Below, piece by piece: positions 23,720 through 33,546 of a DNA stretch of 64,000 bases; position 1 is the stretch's first letter, and each line of letters starts with the position of its first letter. The notes beneath the pieces were generated by a model. The model was given only the letters and a program-made list of their open reading frames with translations, did no database searches and had not been told where the DNA came from. This stretch comes from Epichloe hybrida (Eukaryota; Ascomycota; Sordariomycetes; Hypocreales; Clavicipitaceae), in contig JAFEKR010000031.1 in assembly GCA_019022495.1 (NCBI GenBank), positions 248,001-312,000 on the forward strand, read 5' to 3'. Both the position numbers and the translations under genes were made by a program.

Positions 23720-24748
23720 TCTGCGCGCAAACGGTCGGCGAGGTCTTCCGTTTCCGAGATATGGCTAGCCAGCTTTTGAGGTTTACATATGTGGCATTCT
23801 CGATATTTGCTTCGTTCTGTGTTATCAGGGCCCTGGCGAACCTAGGAACGAGTACCGGAAATCTCATGCAGCTTACCGTGAGCTTCCGCCAATCTCTCTC
23901 AGTCATCTTTTCAGCTTTGCCATCTTGATTTTTCACTTCTTTCTGGTGTTCTGGACTTATAACCTCTTACGAATTTACGACTACACGTATAGAATCGAGC
24001 GGTGTTGGGAATTGGCTTGTTCAATCATTGGTAAAACTGATCCACCATATCCGAAGTAATGCTGCTGCCCCTGTCTTGTCGACATGGGCGGATGGCATTC
24101 TTGAACTGTGTGTAAATATTATGTAGTGGCGCGGCATAGATGGAATTTTTAGTTGAACGTTGAAACAGGGTCAAACCGGGGAATGTGGAGATGCGAAGAT
24201 GGCTGAAAGACAAGAAGCAATCGAAGCTTGATATTGGATCTAGTATCAACAATTTTGGAGAGGGGACGCGGAGAGGCTGGTTCAATCAATCAATCTAATC
24301 AACCTTTCTGTTCCACAGGCAGCCACGCTCGTTTTGTCAAGCAAGCCCGTCGCCATTGGCTGGCTAGGAGAATCCACTTGGATGCGCCGCAGCCGCAGCC
24401 ACAGCACGGAACTTGACCTTGAGTCCTTGACACGTCCACGTCCACGACGTCAGATTCAGAGCTCCGTTGCTGCATTGCAACTGTTTCCTGCTGACAGCTG
24501 GTGACGACCTGCCACTGCCATCCGCCACCCGCCACCCGGCTCTGGCTCACTCGTTTGCCACATTTTTGTCAAAATCGTCGTTTTCTGCTGTTCCATGCGA
24601 TTGTATTCTGGTGCTTCTTTACCTCTCCGATGACGGCGCATCGCTGCATCACGAACACGCACTCGATTCTCCTCGACTCAGCCGGAGTCAGCTCTGGCAC
24701 CGCAGGATTCACTCCTCTTTGTCCGTCCCGCACGCGCAATCGACTGTC
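23720..24748. other. Intergenic between disordered-protein gene and ALG5
   Basis: No gene is seen. It holds the 3' flank of the upstream gene and the promoter and leader of ALG5, including a run of CCACGTCC-like repeats near 24430. Confidence 0.6.
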
Positions 24749-26182
24749 ATGGGAATACCAGAGCTCGTGTCTCGCTCTGGACGGCCCCTATGGACCTGGA
24801 TACAGGCAACACCCATTCATGTCCTGCTGGTCAGCCTCATTTTGTCGGTCCTGCTAGGCCTTGTCTCGGTATGCCTTTGAGCCCCCGAGGTGCGCATTTT
24901 GCGTGACCCAGACGTACATTGAGCTGACAACAATGGGTTCACCTAGCTATTTGCTCTTCTTCATCTCGTTGCCCCCATACCCCGACCAGCGACCTCGTCC
25001 GAGAAGACGTACATTACCTCCAGCCCGTCGGGAAAGCCAACCTCGCCTCAACAGCTGCCATGTTGGTATGATCGCTGGCTGGCTGAGCGCCGCCTTCAGG
25101 AACAGGCGCAGATCCGTCCCCATGAGGCCTTTGCCACACCCTATGCGGGCAGTATTGAACCGGCCGAAGTACGCTTGAGTGTAGTGTTTCCAGCATACAA
25201 CGAAGAGAAGCGAATCATTCCTACACTGGCGGAGGCTGTGGATTATCTAGACGAACATATTGGTCGAGATAAGAATTCCAAGGGCTCTCTTACTCAAGGA
25301 GCTAGACGACATCATTGCGTCAACTCCTCGTCAGCCCCGGCGAGTCGGGAGGTGGGAGGGTACGAGATGCTGATCGTCAACGATGGCAGCGGCGACAAGA
25401 CTGTGGATGTGGTGTTGGAATTTGCCAAGGAGCGTGGTCTTCATGATATCTTGAAAGTGGTGACCCTAGTTAAGAATAGAGGGAAAGGCGGTAGTGTGAC
25501 ACATGGCCTACGCCACGTAAGGGGTCAATATGTTTTGTTCGCGGATGCAGACGGAGCCTCTAGGTTCAGTGACGTGAGCAAGCTGATAGAGGGCTGTGAG
25601 GAGGTCGTCGATGGCTCTCTTCGCGGTGTTGCGATAGGAAGCCGAGCCCACTTGGTCGGCAGTGAAGCGGTAGTCAAGGCAAGTCGAGAGCAGCCCCCCC
25701 CCCCTTTTTTCTCTCCCCCAAAACACACACACACACAGAGAGATAGAGAGAGAGCGTAGTACTGACATGTCGTGCTGTAGCGCTCTGCTCTACGAAATTT
25801 CCTCATGCGCTCATTTCATCTTGTGCTCACCATCCTCACGCCACCCGCTACATCACGCATTCGCGACACCCAGTGCGGCTTCAAGTTATTCACACGTGAA
25901 TCGCTGCCGCATATCGTACCATATATGCACACCGAGGGCTGGATCTTCGACATTGAAATGTTGATGCTTGCGGAGTCGGCACCAGCCACACCTGTACTCG
26001 GTAGTGATGGCACTGTTATTGGCACCAGCCCCGGTATCAAGGTTGCTGAAGTGCCTATCGAGTGGCACGAGGTTGGGGGGAGTAAATTGAATGTCATCCA
26101 GGACAGCATCAAGATGGCTCTGGGGCTGGCGGTCTTGAGAGCTAGTTGGATGATGGGAGTGTACAGGCGGCGACTGACCTGA
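24749..26182 (+). CDS. ALG5: Dolichyl-phosphate beta-glucosyltransferase (ALG5)
   Basis: ALG5 makes dolichyl-phosphate-glucose from UDP-glucose on the cytosolic ER face, the donor for the last glucoses of the N-glycan precursor. Exons 24749-24868, 24947-25678 and 25781-26182 give 417 residues. A membrane anchor lies at about residues 20-45 (HVLLVSLILSVLLGLVS, then LFALLHLVAP). The GT2 domain follows: SVVFPAYNEEKRI, IVNDGSGD, KNRGKGGSVTHGL, FADADGASRFSD, IGSRAH, and the C-terminal RDTQCGFKLF and EGWIFDIEML. The second intron uses a GC donor (GCAAGT at 25679) with an ordinary TAG acceptor. Only this splice joins EAVVK to RSALRNFLMRSF as the family requires. That intron also carries a C run and CA and GA dinucleotide repeats. 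Confidence 0.93.
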
Positions 26183-26571
26183 TGTGCACGTGAATCGGCA
26201 TCTCGCCAGCCATTTCTAGTGGGAACAGAGGGTGTACTCTAGAATCCAGAAAGCTCAGATAATCCAGTTCTGTGACGATGGACATCCAATTGGGTTTCGG
26301 GGCCTTTTCTTAGCATCTCGAGGCACGATAGTAACGGGCGTATACGTACGGAGTACTCCGTAAGTCATTTATGAAAGCCCATTTCAGAAAAGACTGTCTT
26401 TTCATTGCCCCCCCCCCCCCCTCCCTATTAGTACTCCGTATATAGGCGAGGCTGCTTACATACACGCATGCGCGGGCCCGTCTCATTGCTATGAGAAGAC
26501 AAGAGACAAAACGCACTTGCATCTCGGGAACAGAAAACAAGACCATGCCGAAAAGTGCCACGACCACGAGC
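26183..26571. other. Intergenic, convergent, with TACGGAGTA palindrome
   Basis: This lies between the stops of ALG5 and the small secreted protein gene. It holds a perfect 16-bp palindrome (26347-26362), a further TACTCCGTA at 26432-26440, and a C14 run near 26408-26421. Confidence 0.8.
26347..26362. promoter_or_regulatory. 16-bp palindrome made of two TACGGAGTA half-motifs
   Basis: TACGGAGTACTCCGTA is perfectly self-complementary and contains the 9-mer that recurs at seven other places in the window. A protein-binding site or a small repeat is possible. Confidence 0.6.
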
Positions 26572-27049
26572 CTACTTGCAAACAAGACTCTTTGGATCCC
26601 CCCAGCTCGCGACAGAATGACACCCGACCGACCCGTCGACTCGTCTACGACCAGCACCGCAACTGGCGTCACTGCAACGCCGTCAGTTTTTTTTTTCTCC
26701 CACCGCGGCCGTAGGGGGGCACATACGAGTACGCAAAGCAATTGCTCTCCTTGTAGAGCTTGACAGATCCGCTACCGAGCATAGCAGGGTTAATAAATTC
26801 TCTCCTCCCTACGGACTGCAGGTGGACTGACCGGCTCGTGAGCGGCACGCAGGTGTTCTGCCTGACGGGCCAGCGTATCTTGTCGCGACACATGGCGTCG
26901 TTGTGCCGATTGCCCTCGACGAGATATTAGTAGGGACGGTCGACCGGGTCTATTGGGGGGGGAATGGGGAGACATACGATGATCTCCTTTGCTGCGACGC
27001 CGGAGGCGCAGAGGAGGAGGAGGGTGGCGGAGAGCTGGGAGACGTGCAT
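26572..27049 (-). CDS. Small secreted six-cysteine protein, effector-like
   Basis: Four short exons on the minus strand (27049-26978, 26914-26832, 26771-26727, 26671-26572) give 99 residues with all junctions in frame. Introns are 63, 60 and 55 nt, with GTATGT, GTCAGT and GTATGT donors. The N-terminus MHVSQLSATLLLLCASGVAA is a clear signal peptide. The mature part has exactly six cysteines, in AMCRDK, NTCVPL, SNCFAY, DASCGAG, VGCHSV and SLVCK, enough for three disulfides. The stop is TAG at 26572-26574. I know no family for it. Size, signal peptide and even cysteine number fit a secreted effector or antimicrobial-type protein; the role is inference. Splicing of the last exon is the least certain part. 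No single open frame covers the gene. Confidence 0.65.
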
Positions 27050-27835
27050 CTTGGGTTAGGCGCGGATTCACTCTACCGAGGTTCTTGGTGGTTTGTTTGT
27101 GTCGAGCATGCGGTATGCACTGCAGTTGGACGAGATGGAACGGGAGCATCGCCGGCCTATTATACTCGGGGGCTGCATCGTCGGTGGACCATGCTTGGAG
27201 CTTCGTCATCCCCAATGTCACCAAATCTGACTGCATCGAGTGATCTGACTGTATCGAGTGCTAGCTTGAAGAGGAAAGGAAAATGTCAAAAGTGCCTGGC
27301 TGCATATTTCCTGGGACCAGGGTGTGTCACGGAACGCCGAAAGACTTGCCCCGTTCGAGTAGACAAAAGGTTGCAGTCTACGGGTCTGCTTACGTTGGAT
27401 CGTCGGGCACTGCCTGCCTTTGTATCTATCATGTCCATGAGTACCGGGTTATGGTGGTCTATTATTGGCCGACGAGAACCAAAAAAAAGAAAAAGAAAAA
27501 AAACCATCATGCCATTACTATCAGCCTACTCCGTAATACATGCTGTTATGTATGTATGATATGACAGCCCAAAGGCTGCTCGATGCGTGTCCCATGGGTT
27601 TTCCCCCACAGTCTATAACCCCTCATGTGAGCAAACGCCTCAGAATAGCACATGTATACATACAAGCGTCTCTTGACATGTCGACAAGACGAAGCTGGTT
27701 GCGATGAGAACATGTGTACAATGTCCAATCATCTGAGCAAAATGATCAAAAACGCCATCCCAGTGTGAGACTGGTGTGAATTCAAACCCGGAATGATGGG
27801 TTTGCCCCCAATGACATAATGGGCCGGAGACCATC
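27050..27835. other. Intergenic, promoter of secreted protein and ERG1 3' flank
   Basis: No gene is seen. There is one TACTCCGTA at 27527-27535 and an A-rich run near 27480-27502. Confidence 0.6.
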
Positions 27836-29338
27836 CTATTGGAAACCTTCACGCCACACCAGTGGTAGAAAAACACAGCTAGCCTTCCAGAGGATGAGCA
27901 CAGCATCAATGAGCACCAAAGGAGCCTTCAATATTCCGAAAGGACCGGACCCCACGACGGCAAGTGCGTTGAGCCAGAGTGACAGAAAGGCAACTGAGAA
28001 GAAGTGGTAGGCCAGTATAGCTGGTTGCTGAATAATGCCACCCAACAGTCCGCAAGGTCCGTCCGTCATGCCACGTTGGAAATACTCGAAACAACCACGT
28101 TGGAGAGCGCACAACTGGCGGTCATTCGCTGCAAAGAGCGTGTATAGCGCCTGTGCGAGAACGTTGATGATGGAAGTCACGTTCTTGCGGCGCCAGTAGA
28201 AAACATTGAGGGCGCTGTTGATAGCCTTGGAATCCTCCAGGTTTGGTACGCGCGAGGGGTCAATCAGTTGTGAGAGGAGCAGAGCATCATTGAATGCGAC
28301 CGTCATACCGCCTCCCGTGAGAGGATGTCGCATGTTGAACGCATCTCCAAGTAGAACAACACCATTTGCCTTTTGCTTGCTCGGAGGCAGCCAACTGTTG
28401 GGCATGCTTCGTGGTATCTTTCCGTCCTCCAAGGCCCTCAGAGCAGCTGGCCTGACTGACGCCGGCAGCGCTGGAATGGCCACATTCTTGATGTAGTTGC
28501 GTACACCACCGGCGGCAGGCGACGCTTCCGGGATACCATGTGGCACGTCAAAGAGGGCTCGAGTCTCATGAGTGCCAATCTGATATAACAAGGTGGGGAA
28601 ACTATTGGGTCCAATGATGACATGTCCGAAGTTCGCCTGTGGCAGCTCCGTGTCGATAAGCTCCAAGGCGTAAAATTTACTCTTAACAATGGGCTTATTG
28701 TTGAGGACTTGCTTTCGAAAGTTTGAGTTGTACCCGTCTGCAATGATTGTCAAGTGACCAAAGAAATAGTCGGGCTTTTTCTCCCCCGTCTCCCCGTCCG
28801 TCGTTCGTGTTTCTACTCCCAAGATCTGTTCCGTGACCTCGCCCTGAATTGTCTTGACGACCTCGGTTTCCAAAATAGTGATGTTCTCGTGCGCAAGACA
28901 TGATCTTCTCAACTGCATGATGAATTTTCCGTGGTGAAAAGATCTGCCCTCTGGTCGCTTTCCCTCCTTGCCCGATCCACCCCAGGCATATGTAACCTTG
29001 CCGTCATCATCGATGGTCGGGTACGGAATCAAGCTTGGCCAAGAGTTGAGAATAACGTTGTAGCCTTTGCAGGGAATGGCATCAATGCCCTCGACGCAGT
29101 GTCCCAAGCCTAGGCGCTTCAGAGCGGCAATGCCACCAGGTTGTAGCAACTCGCCAACGATGCGATCCGGTTCCTTCATCCAACGCTCGAGCAAGATGAC
29201 GGAACGGCCCTGGTTGGCGAGGGCAAAGGCAATGGCGCATCCAAATATGCCTGCGCCAACAACGACGACTTCGGCTTCGTGGTACTGCTCGCGCCGTCTA
29301 CGGGCATCGCCCGTCGCGGGGGTGAAGTTCGTGGTCAT
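27836..29338 (-). CDS. ERG1: Squalene monooxygenase (squalene epoxidase)
   Basis: ERG1 oxidises squalene to 2,3-oxidosqualene in the ER, an early oxygen-dependent step of ergosterol synthesis and the terbinafine target. A single exon of 500 residues is present, the usual length. The FAD-binding motif EVVVVGAGIFGCAIAFALAN sits at about residues 22-41, followed by LLERWMKEPDRIVGELLQPG. The second FAD motif is VLLGDAFNMRHPLTGGGMTV, near residue 335. The C-terminus has hydrophobic stretches (FFSVAFLSLWLNALAVV) for membrane attachment. The start is the first ATG, just ahead of a short polar segment. No SRE-like element was identified in the promoter. Confidence 0.97.
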   Translation of the reverse strand: MTTNFTPATGDARRRREQYHEAEVVVVGAGIFGCAIAFALANQGRSVILLERWMKEPDRIVGELLQPGGIAALKRLGLGHCVEGIDAIPCKGYNVILNSWPSLIPYPTIDDDGKVTYAWGGSGKEGKRPEGRSFHHGKFIMQLRRSCLAHENITILETEVVKTIQGEVTEQILGVETRTTDGETGEKKPDYFFGHLTIIADGYNSNFRKQVLNNKPIVKSKFYALELIDTELPQANFGHVIIGPNSFPTLLYQIGTHETRALFDVPHGIPEASPAAGGVRNYIKNVAIPALPASVRPAALRALEDGKIPRSMPNSWLPPSKQKANGVVLLGDAFNMRHPLTGGGMTVAFNDALLLSQLIDPSRVPNLEDSKAINSALNVFYWRRKNVTSIINVLAQALYTLFAANDRQLCALQRGCFEYFQRGMTDGPCGLLGGIIQQPAILAYHFFSVAFLSLWLNALAVVGSGPFGILKAPLVLIDAVLILWKASCVFLPLVWREGFQ

Positions 29339-30416
29339 TTATTTGAGACGTCGTTTGGCGTCGTACTTCTCCGTCGACTCCAAGACTCGTTCGGTGTCAA
29401 TGTTCAAGAGTTGTCAAAATGTGAAATGGATCAAGAAACGTCGGCGTGGCGACAGGAAGGGGGAGGGGGGGGGAGCCAAGAGGGGAACTCGAGGGGAACG
29501 GATCTGGTTGAATCGGGTGGCGCTGCCAAAACACCCCCAACAACGTGTATTTATTCCCTTGTGGGACGACGAGCCTTGGAAGTTGGAACAGTTGGCCAAT
29601 GCCAACCAAGACCGCCGGGAAGGTTAGTTCTGGATGCGAAGTCAGGATTACCAGCACTGCAGCGAAGTAGAAGGAAGAACGTAATCAAAGATTGTTAGGT
29701 AGAATCCAAGTATAGATAATAAAATAAGTCTGTTGGTAAAAGCACATGCTTGGAATTGCGCTGGTTTCATTCGAAATTTGACCCAGGGGTCATTGGTGCG
29801 GGTCCGACACCAATGCGGAACACCTTCAACCAACAAGCGACGGCGTCCGTGGCAGTGGCACCTGCCCAGAAATCCCAGAAATCGAACCACTCAGCCACCA
29901 GGCCCACCATGCCGCTGCTCTAACCCGTACGGATTAAGGCCACCGCGAGTACGCGAGTGGCGAACATTAATTAATATCTAATCATGTTTTCCAGGAAAAA
30001 TGTTCTTCTCGGAATCTACATACCCTGCCAGACTGCCTCTCCCTTTTTACGCTTATGCCTGTGCGCCCTTATTATAACAATGAGTCGCTACTTGTACTAT
30101 GGGGCTTGATTGTTCCGATGTCCATTAACTGATTCATGTCATTCATGTCCTGATCCTTTTTTTTTTGCTTCCCCTCCCCCCCCCCCTCTGAGGCTGGGAT
30201 TCGCGAGCTTATGTCATTGTGGTCAGTCTCATTCGTTGGCCCATCAGAGCCGGCGCCGTCCCCTAATATTCGCTTACCTCATGTAAAAGAGGGGAAAGTA
30301 TTTTAAGCCCGGGGAAAAGAGAGAAGTAAATTAGGCTTAACACTTCTTCCCTTTGGTCTTTCTATTCCATGTCGCTAGCTACTCCGTACTTATACATACA
30401 TATGACTTGTTTACAA
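29339..30416. other. Intergenic with hairpin cluster near 29.8 kb
   Basis: No gene is seen. It contains hairpin-forming segments at 29776-29815, a C10 run near 30176-30186 and one TACTCCGTA at 30380-30388. Confidence 0.6.
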
Positions 30417-33206
30417 TCACGCCGCCCCACTGGCTGCAGCGAGCACAGAGTGATCAACCTGGGTTTGAGAATTTGGCATCCATGAATCTCGCACCACATC
30501 CCCAACTTTGTTCTTGGTTGATCGTCCATGAGTCTTGTGGGAAGCCTTCCTCGATGGAGCTCTCACGAGACGCACATAGGCTTCTGATACAGCGCACCGT
30601 TCCTCCATTGTAGAGCGGCATTTCTTGACATGCAGCAACGCATCATCTAGTTGGTCCAAAGCCTGTCGATGCGGCTCACTGTCTTCTGAATGAGCGACCG
30701 TTCTCATGGCAGTGGCCTTCATGGCCAGTTTGATGCTCTCTTTGCACGTTCGACTGCCGTGCCACCATTGCATTTCCGATGTGAAACTGGACAGCACTGA
30801 CTGCAAAGCCCTGTAACTCGCAGAACCTGTGTAGGCGAATACCAGATTTGCAAAGTTGTATTCGTTATACAGAAGCTGGCCTTTGCCGTTCTCTCGTGCG
30901 GCGGTCTCGCACATGTCTGCTGCCGCTCTATGATTGCCCTCAGCCGAGAGTGCCTGGGCTGCCTTGTTGTACGTGCAATCATGAAGACGAACGCCCATCT
31001 GGAGAGCATCGTTGATCAACCTACTCGGGTCGTCGCCTCGCGCAAGTTGAGCCATGAGTAGAGGTGTGAGTGCTTCGCTTACGTCACATCCCTCATCATG
31101 GGCTGAGCGAATCAACACTCTCGCGCGCTGCACATCTGGGGATTCACAATTCAGTTGTTCCAGCACTGCCTGCCTCAAGGTATCAGCTGGGCTTTTGCAG
31201 AGATTCGGATCAGCATCATTGTTCGAATCTGCGGGCTTGTCTCGTGTCAAACGGCCGGCGACGAGTAGTCTTTTTTCAAGACGCTGAATAGTCTTGTCTG
31301 AAAAGCTCCAATACTTGCGACACCTGGCAAGGAATCGTTGACTGAACGAATTGTCCATTCGCAGTCCATTGTTGACGCAGAATTGAAGCCATGAGAAAAC
31401 CGGCTCTGCTTGACGACGACTGGCGTACCCGTCCAACACGGCATATATCCACCTATGCTTAAGTTTAAGATCGAAGTCTGTCACAGCCTTTCGAAGGAAT
31501 GCTTCAAGTTCCTCGTTATCGCGTGTTTGAGCCACAATATCAGTGGTTTTCGTGAGCAGGCTCTGATATTCGACGCATCGAGGATTTGTCCTCTCTCGTA
31601 GCACACCAATCTCGGACAAGACATCATTCCATTTTCCGCTACTGGCTTTCCTGGCGATGATGTGTTTTTGAAGGCGGATATCAGACATGCTGGCCCCAGA
31701 GCCAACTTTCTCAAGGTTTCGGAGCTCTGCATTTGCGAAACCATCTTCTCCCGCCTCCAAGGCCTGAATTATCATTAACCTGCGGATTTTGTATTCTGAT
31801 TCCTGTGGGACTTCAATGTCGCGAAACAGCCCAGACTCTTGAAGTGTCAAATAGAGCTGCTTAGTCTGGAAGGAATTTTTGTAAACTTTCGCATGCCGAG
31901 CCAACAAGTGGCATACTAACATTCCACGAGCCCATTGACACGACGTACAGTTGCGGGACAAGAAGAGAAGAGCCACTCGGAGGGAATTGCGCTGATTGCT
32001 GTTTTGCAGAATGGTGATGAGTGGTATGAGAAGTTTCAGCGGATCTTTACTCAATGGGAGCACGCCCGATAACGTAGCAGTGATTTCTTCGGGGTAAGAA
32101 TGAGAGATAATCCGGAAAAAGCGGATAGCTTGGGATCGAAGAGGGTTGGCAGCCTTGGGGAGAGGTGGACCAAAGGATGCTACCCTGTCAAATATCCTCT
32201 TGGCAAGACTGACTGATTCAGTATGCAAATCTTTCGCAATGTTCGGTGATTCCAAATCTCTCAGCAGCCGCTCTAAAACTGGTACAACGTCGTCGTAATA
32301 AGGCCTCGGGACCAAACTACCGTGCTCAGTCTTTGTTAAATAAAGATGTGCGGCTTCCATAGAGTCGAGGCTCTTGCCGAGTTCCTCGTCCGTCATCGTT
32401 TCGTACTCATTGATATCGGTTGGGGCAACATGAACTTCGTTTTCGATGGCAATGGTACTCGGAATCGCAGAGTTGACCGCAGGAATCGGCAAAAGCGGGC
32501 GAACAACTTTTCGCGGAGCCTTCCATTCCAAAGCTTGTTCACTGTTCGATCTCGGAGCATTCAGTTTCAACCCGTCGAAACTGACTATGTCCAGACCGTT
32601 GCCGAGCAAGTTGGTAGCGCGGCTAGGTTTGGTGGGTGCGTCGTGGCTCTCAGCTCGACCGGTTGATTGCGTTTGCCCACCATCATGTTCACGGGACTCC
32701 CTCTTTAGATGATCGGTTCCTATCAGATGCGTACGGCCCCTACGACGAGTTGAGGTCCTGGGTCGCGGAAGAGACGCCATGGACAGAACATCGTCGTCAA
32801 TCTCGGCGAAACGGCCGTCCCAGGGTCCATGACTCTCTGCCAGAGCAATTGGACCACGGTTGCTTTGGACCATGTGCAGTTTTCGGGCATTGTCGATGGC
32901 GGCTCGGGCAATTTGCAGCCGGCGCCGACGTTCCTCGGCGAGTAGAACAACGGAACAGGAGGTAGTCAGGATCACGCCTCGAAGAGCATTGAGCGCGACT
33001 CTAGAGGGGACGGGTGTATTGGAGGCCATTGAAAGGGCCCATTCTGAGCGAGTTTGACAAAACGGCTGTAGAAGCGAAGGATGGATGGGTGATGTGGTTG
33101 TCGCAAAGCGTGGCTGTTGATGACTTTGCCCAAGTGCAAAAAGCTGTCTGATAGAGCCGTACGGATACACTTCGGTAGCGTCCGGTCGAAATGGTCGAAA
33201 TGCCAT
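30417..33206 (-). CDS. Large helical-repeat protein, PPR-like, probably mitochondrial
   Basis: A single exon encodes 929 residues from the ATG at 33206. The frame extends 21 codons further up without an ATG. The first 60 residues are Arg/Ser/Gln-rich and poor in acids (MAFRPFRPDATEVYPYGSIR), consistent with a presequence. From about residue 270 to 850 the protein is a series of paired helices of roughly 35 residues, with phrases like WIYAVLDGYASRRQAEPVFS and YNKAAQALSAEGNHRAAADM, typical of fungal pentatricopeptide proteins that bind mitochondrial transcripts. I cannot name the orthologue; TPR-like helical repeats are the alternative. The C-terminus is basic and polar. Confidence 0.75.
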   Translation of the reverse strand: MAFRPFRPDATEVYPYGSIRQLFALGQSHQQPRFATTTSPIHPSLLQPFCQTRSEWALSMASNTPVPSRVALNALRGVILTTSCSVVLLAEERRRRLQIARAAIDNARKLHMVQSNRGPIALAESHGPWDGRFAEIDDDVLSMASLPRPRTSTRRRGRTHLIGTDHLKRESREHDGGQTQSTGRAESHDAPTKPSRATNLLGNGLDIVSFDGLKLNAPRSNSEQALEWKAPRKVVRPLLPIPAVNSAIPSTIAIENEVHVAPTDINEYETMTDEELGKSLDSMEAAHLYLTKTEHGSLVPRPYYDDVVPVLERLLRDLESPNIAKDLHTESVSLAKRIFDRVASFGPPLPKAANPLRSQAIRFFRIISHSYPEEITATLSGVLPLSKDPLKLLIPLITILQNSNQRNSLRVALLFLSRNCTSCQWARGMLVCHLLARHAKVYKNSFQTKQLYLTLQESGLFRDIEVPQESEYKIRRLMIIQALEAGEDGFANAELRNLEKVGSGASMSDIRLQKHIIARKASSGKWNDVLSEIGVLRERTNPRCVEYQSLLTKTTDIVAQTRDNEELEAFLRKAVTDFDLKLKHRWIYAVLDGYASRRQAEPVFSWLQFCVNNGLRMDNSFSQRFLARCRKYWSFSDKTIQRLEKRLLVAGRLTRDKPADSNNDADPNLCKSPADTLRQAVLEQLNCESPDVQRARVLIRSAHDEGCDVSEALTPLLMAQLARGDDPSRLINDALQMGVRLHDCTYNKAAQALSAEGNHRAAADMCETAARENGKGQLLYNEYNFANLVFAYTGSASYRALQSVLSSFTSEMQWWHGSRTCKESIKLAMKATAMRTVAHSEDSEPHRQALDQLDDALLHVKKCRSTMEERCAVSEAYVRLVRAPSRKASHKTHGRSTKNKVGDVVRDSWMPNSQTQVDHSVLAAASGAA

Positions 33207-33546
33207 GCCTAGAGGGTAGCACCAGGGTACGTACTCCGCTCCATGGATCGATCGGCCAACGCTTCTCACGCCGGCCTACGGATTAGATTGCCGCCTAATC
33301 AATCCACTTTGTTGATCTACTGCTCAAAGTTACTTGAGCCACGCGGCTCATTGTAATTAGTAAGTGCGCTAGTCCAAGTAAACTGGAAGTCGGGGGGGGA
33401 TAAATGATGAAAGCCTTTCCTCTGAAACGAGTCGCTTGCGTAATTATACTGTGCTGTGCTGTGCTCCTGGACACCTGTTTGTCCACTTTACCAAGCCAGC
33501 TGGAATTTTCCTTTCCCCCTTTTGCCATTCGCCTACGGTTGCTGCC
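33207..33546. other. Divergent promoter, PPR-like gene and aldo-keto reductase
   Basis: This 340-bp shared spacer contains a CTGTG tandem run at 33450-33464 and no gene. Confidence 0.6.

Noticed and set aside
29728..29790. tRNA gene
   Set aside because: Acceptor stem and anticodon stem do not pair and the T-arm is not canonical; kept only as a low-interest observation.
29870..29935. Second tRNA on the minus strand (A-box-like TGGCTGAGTGGT, B-box-like GGTTCGATT)
   Set aside because: The two boxes overlap instead of being about 40 nt apart, and no cloverleaf forms.
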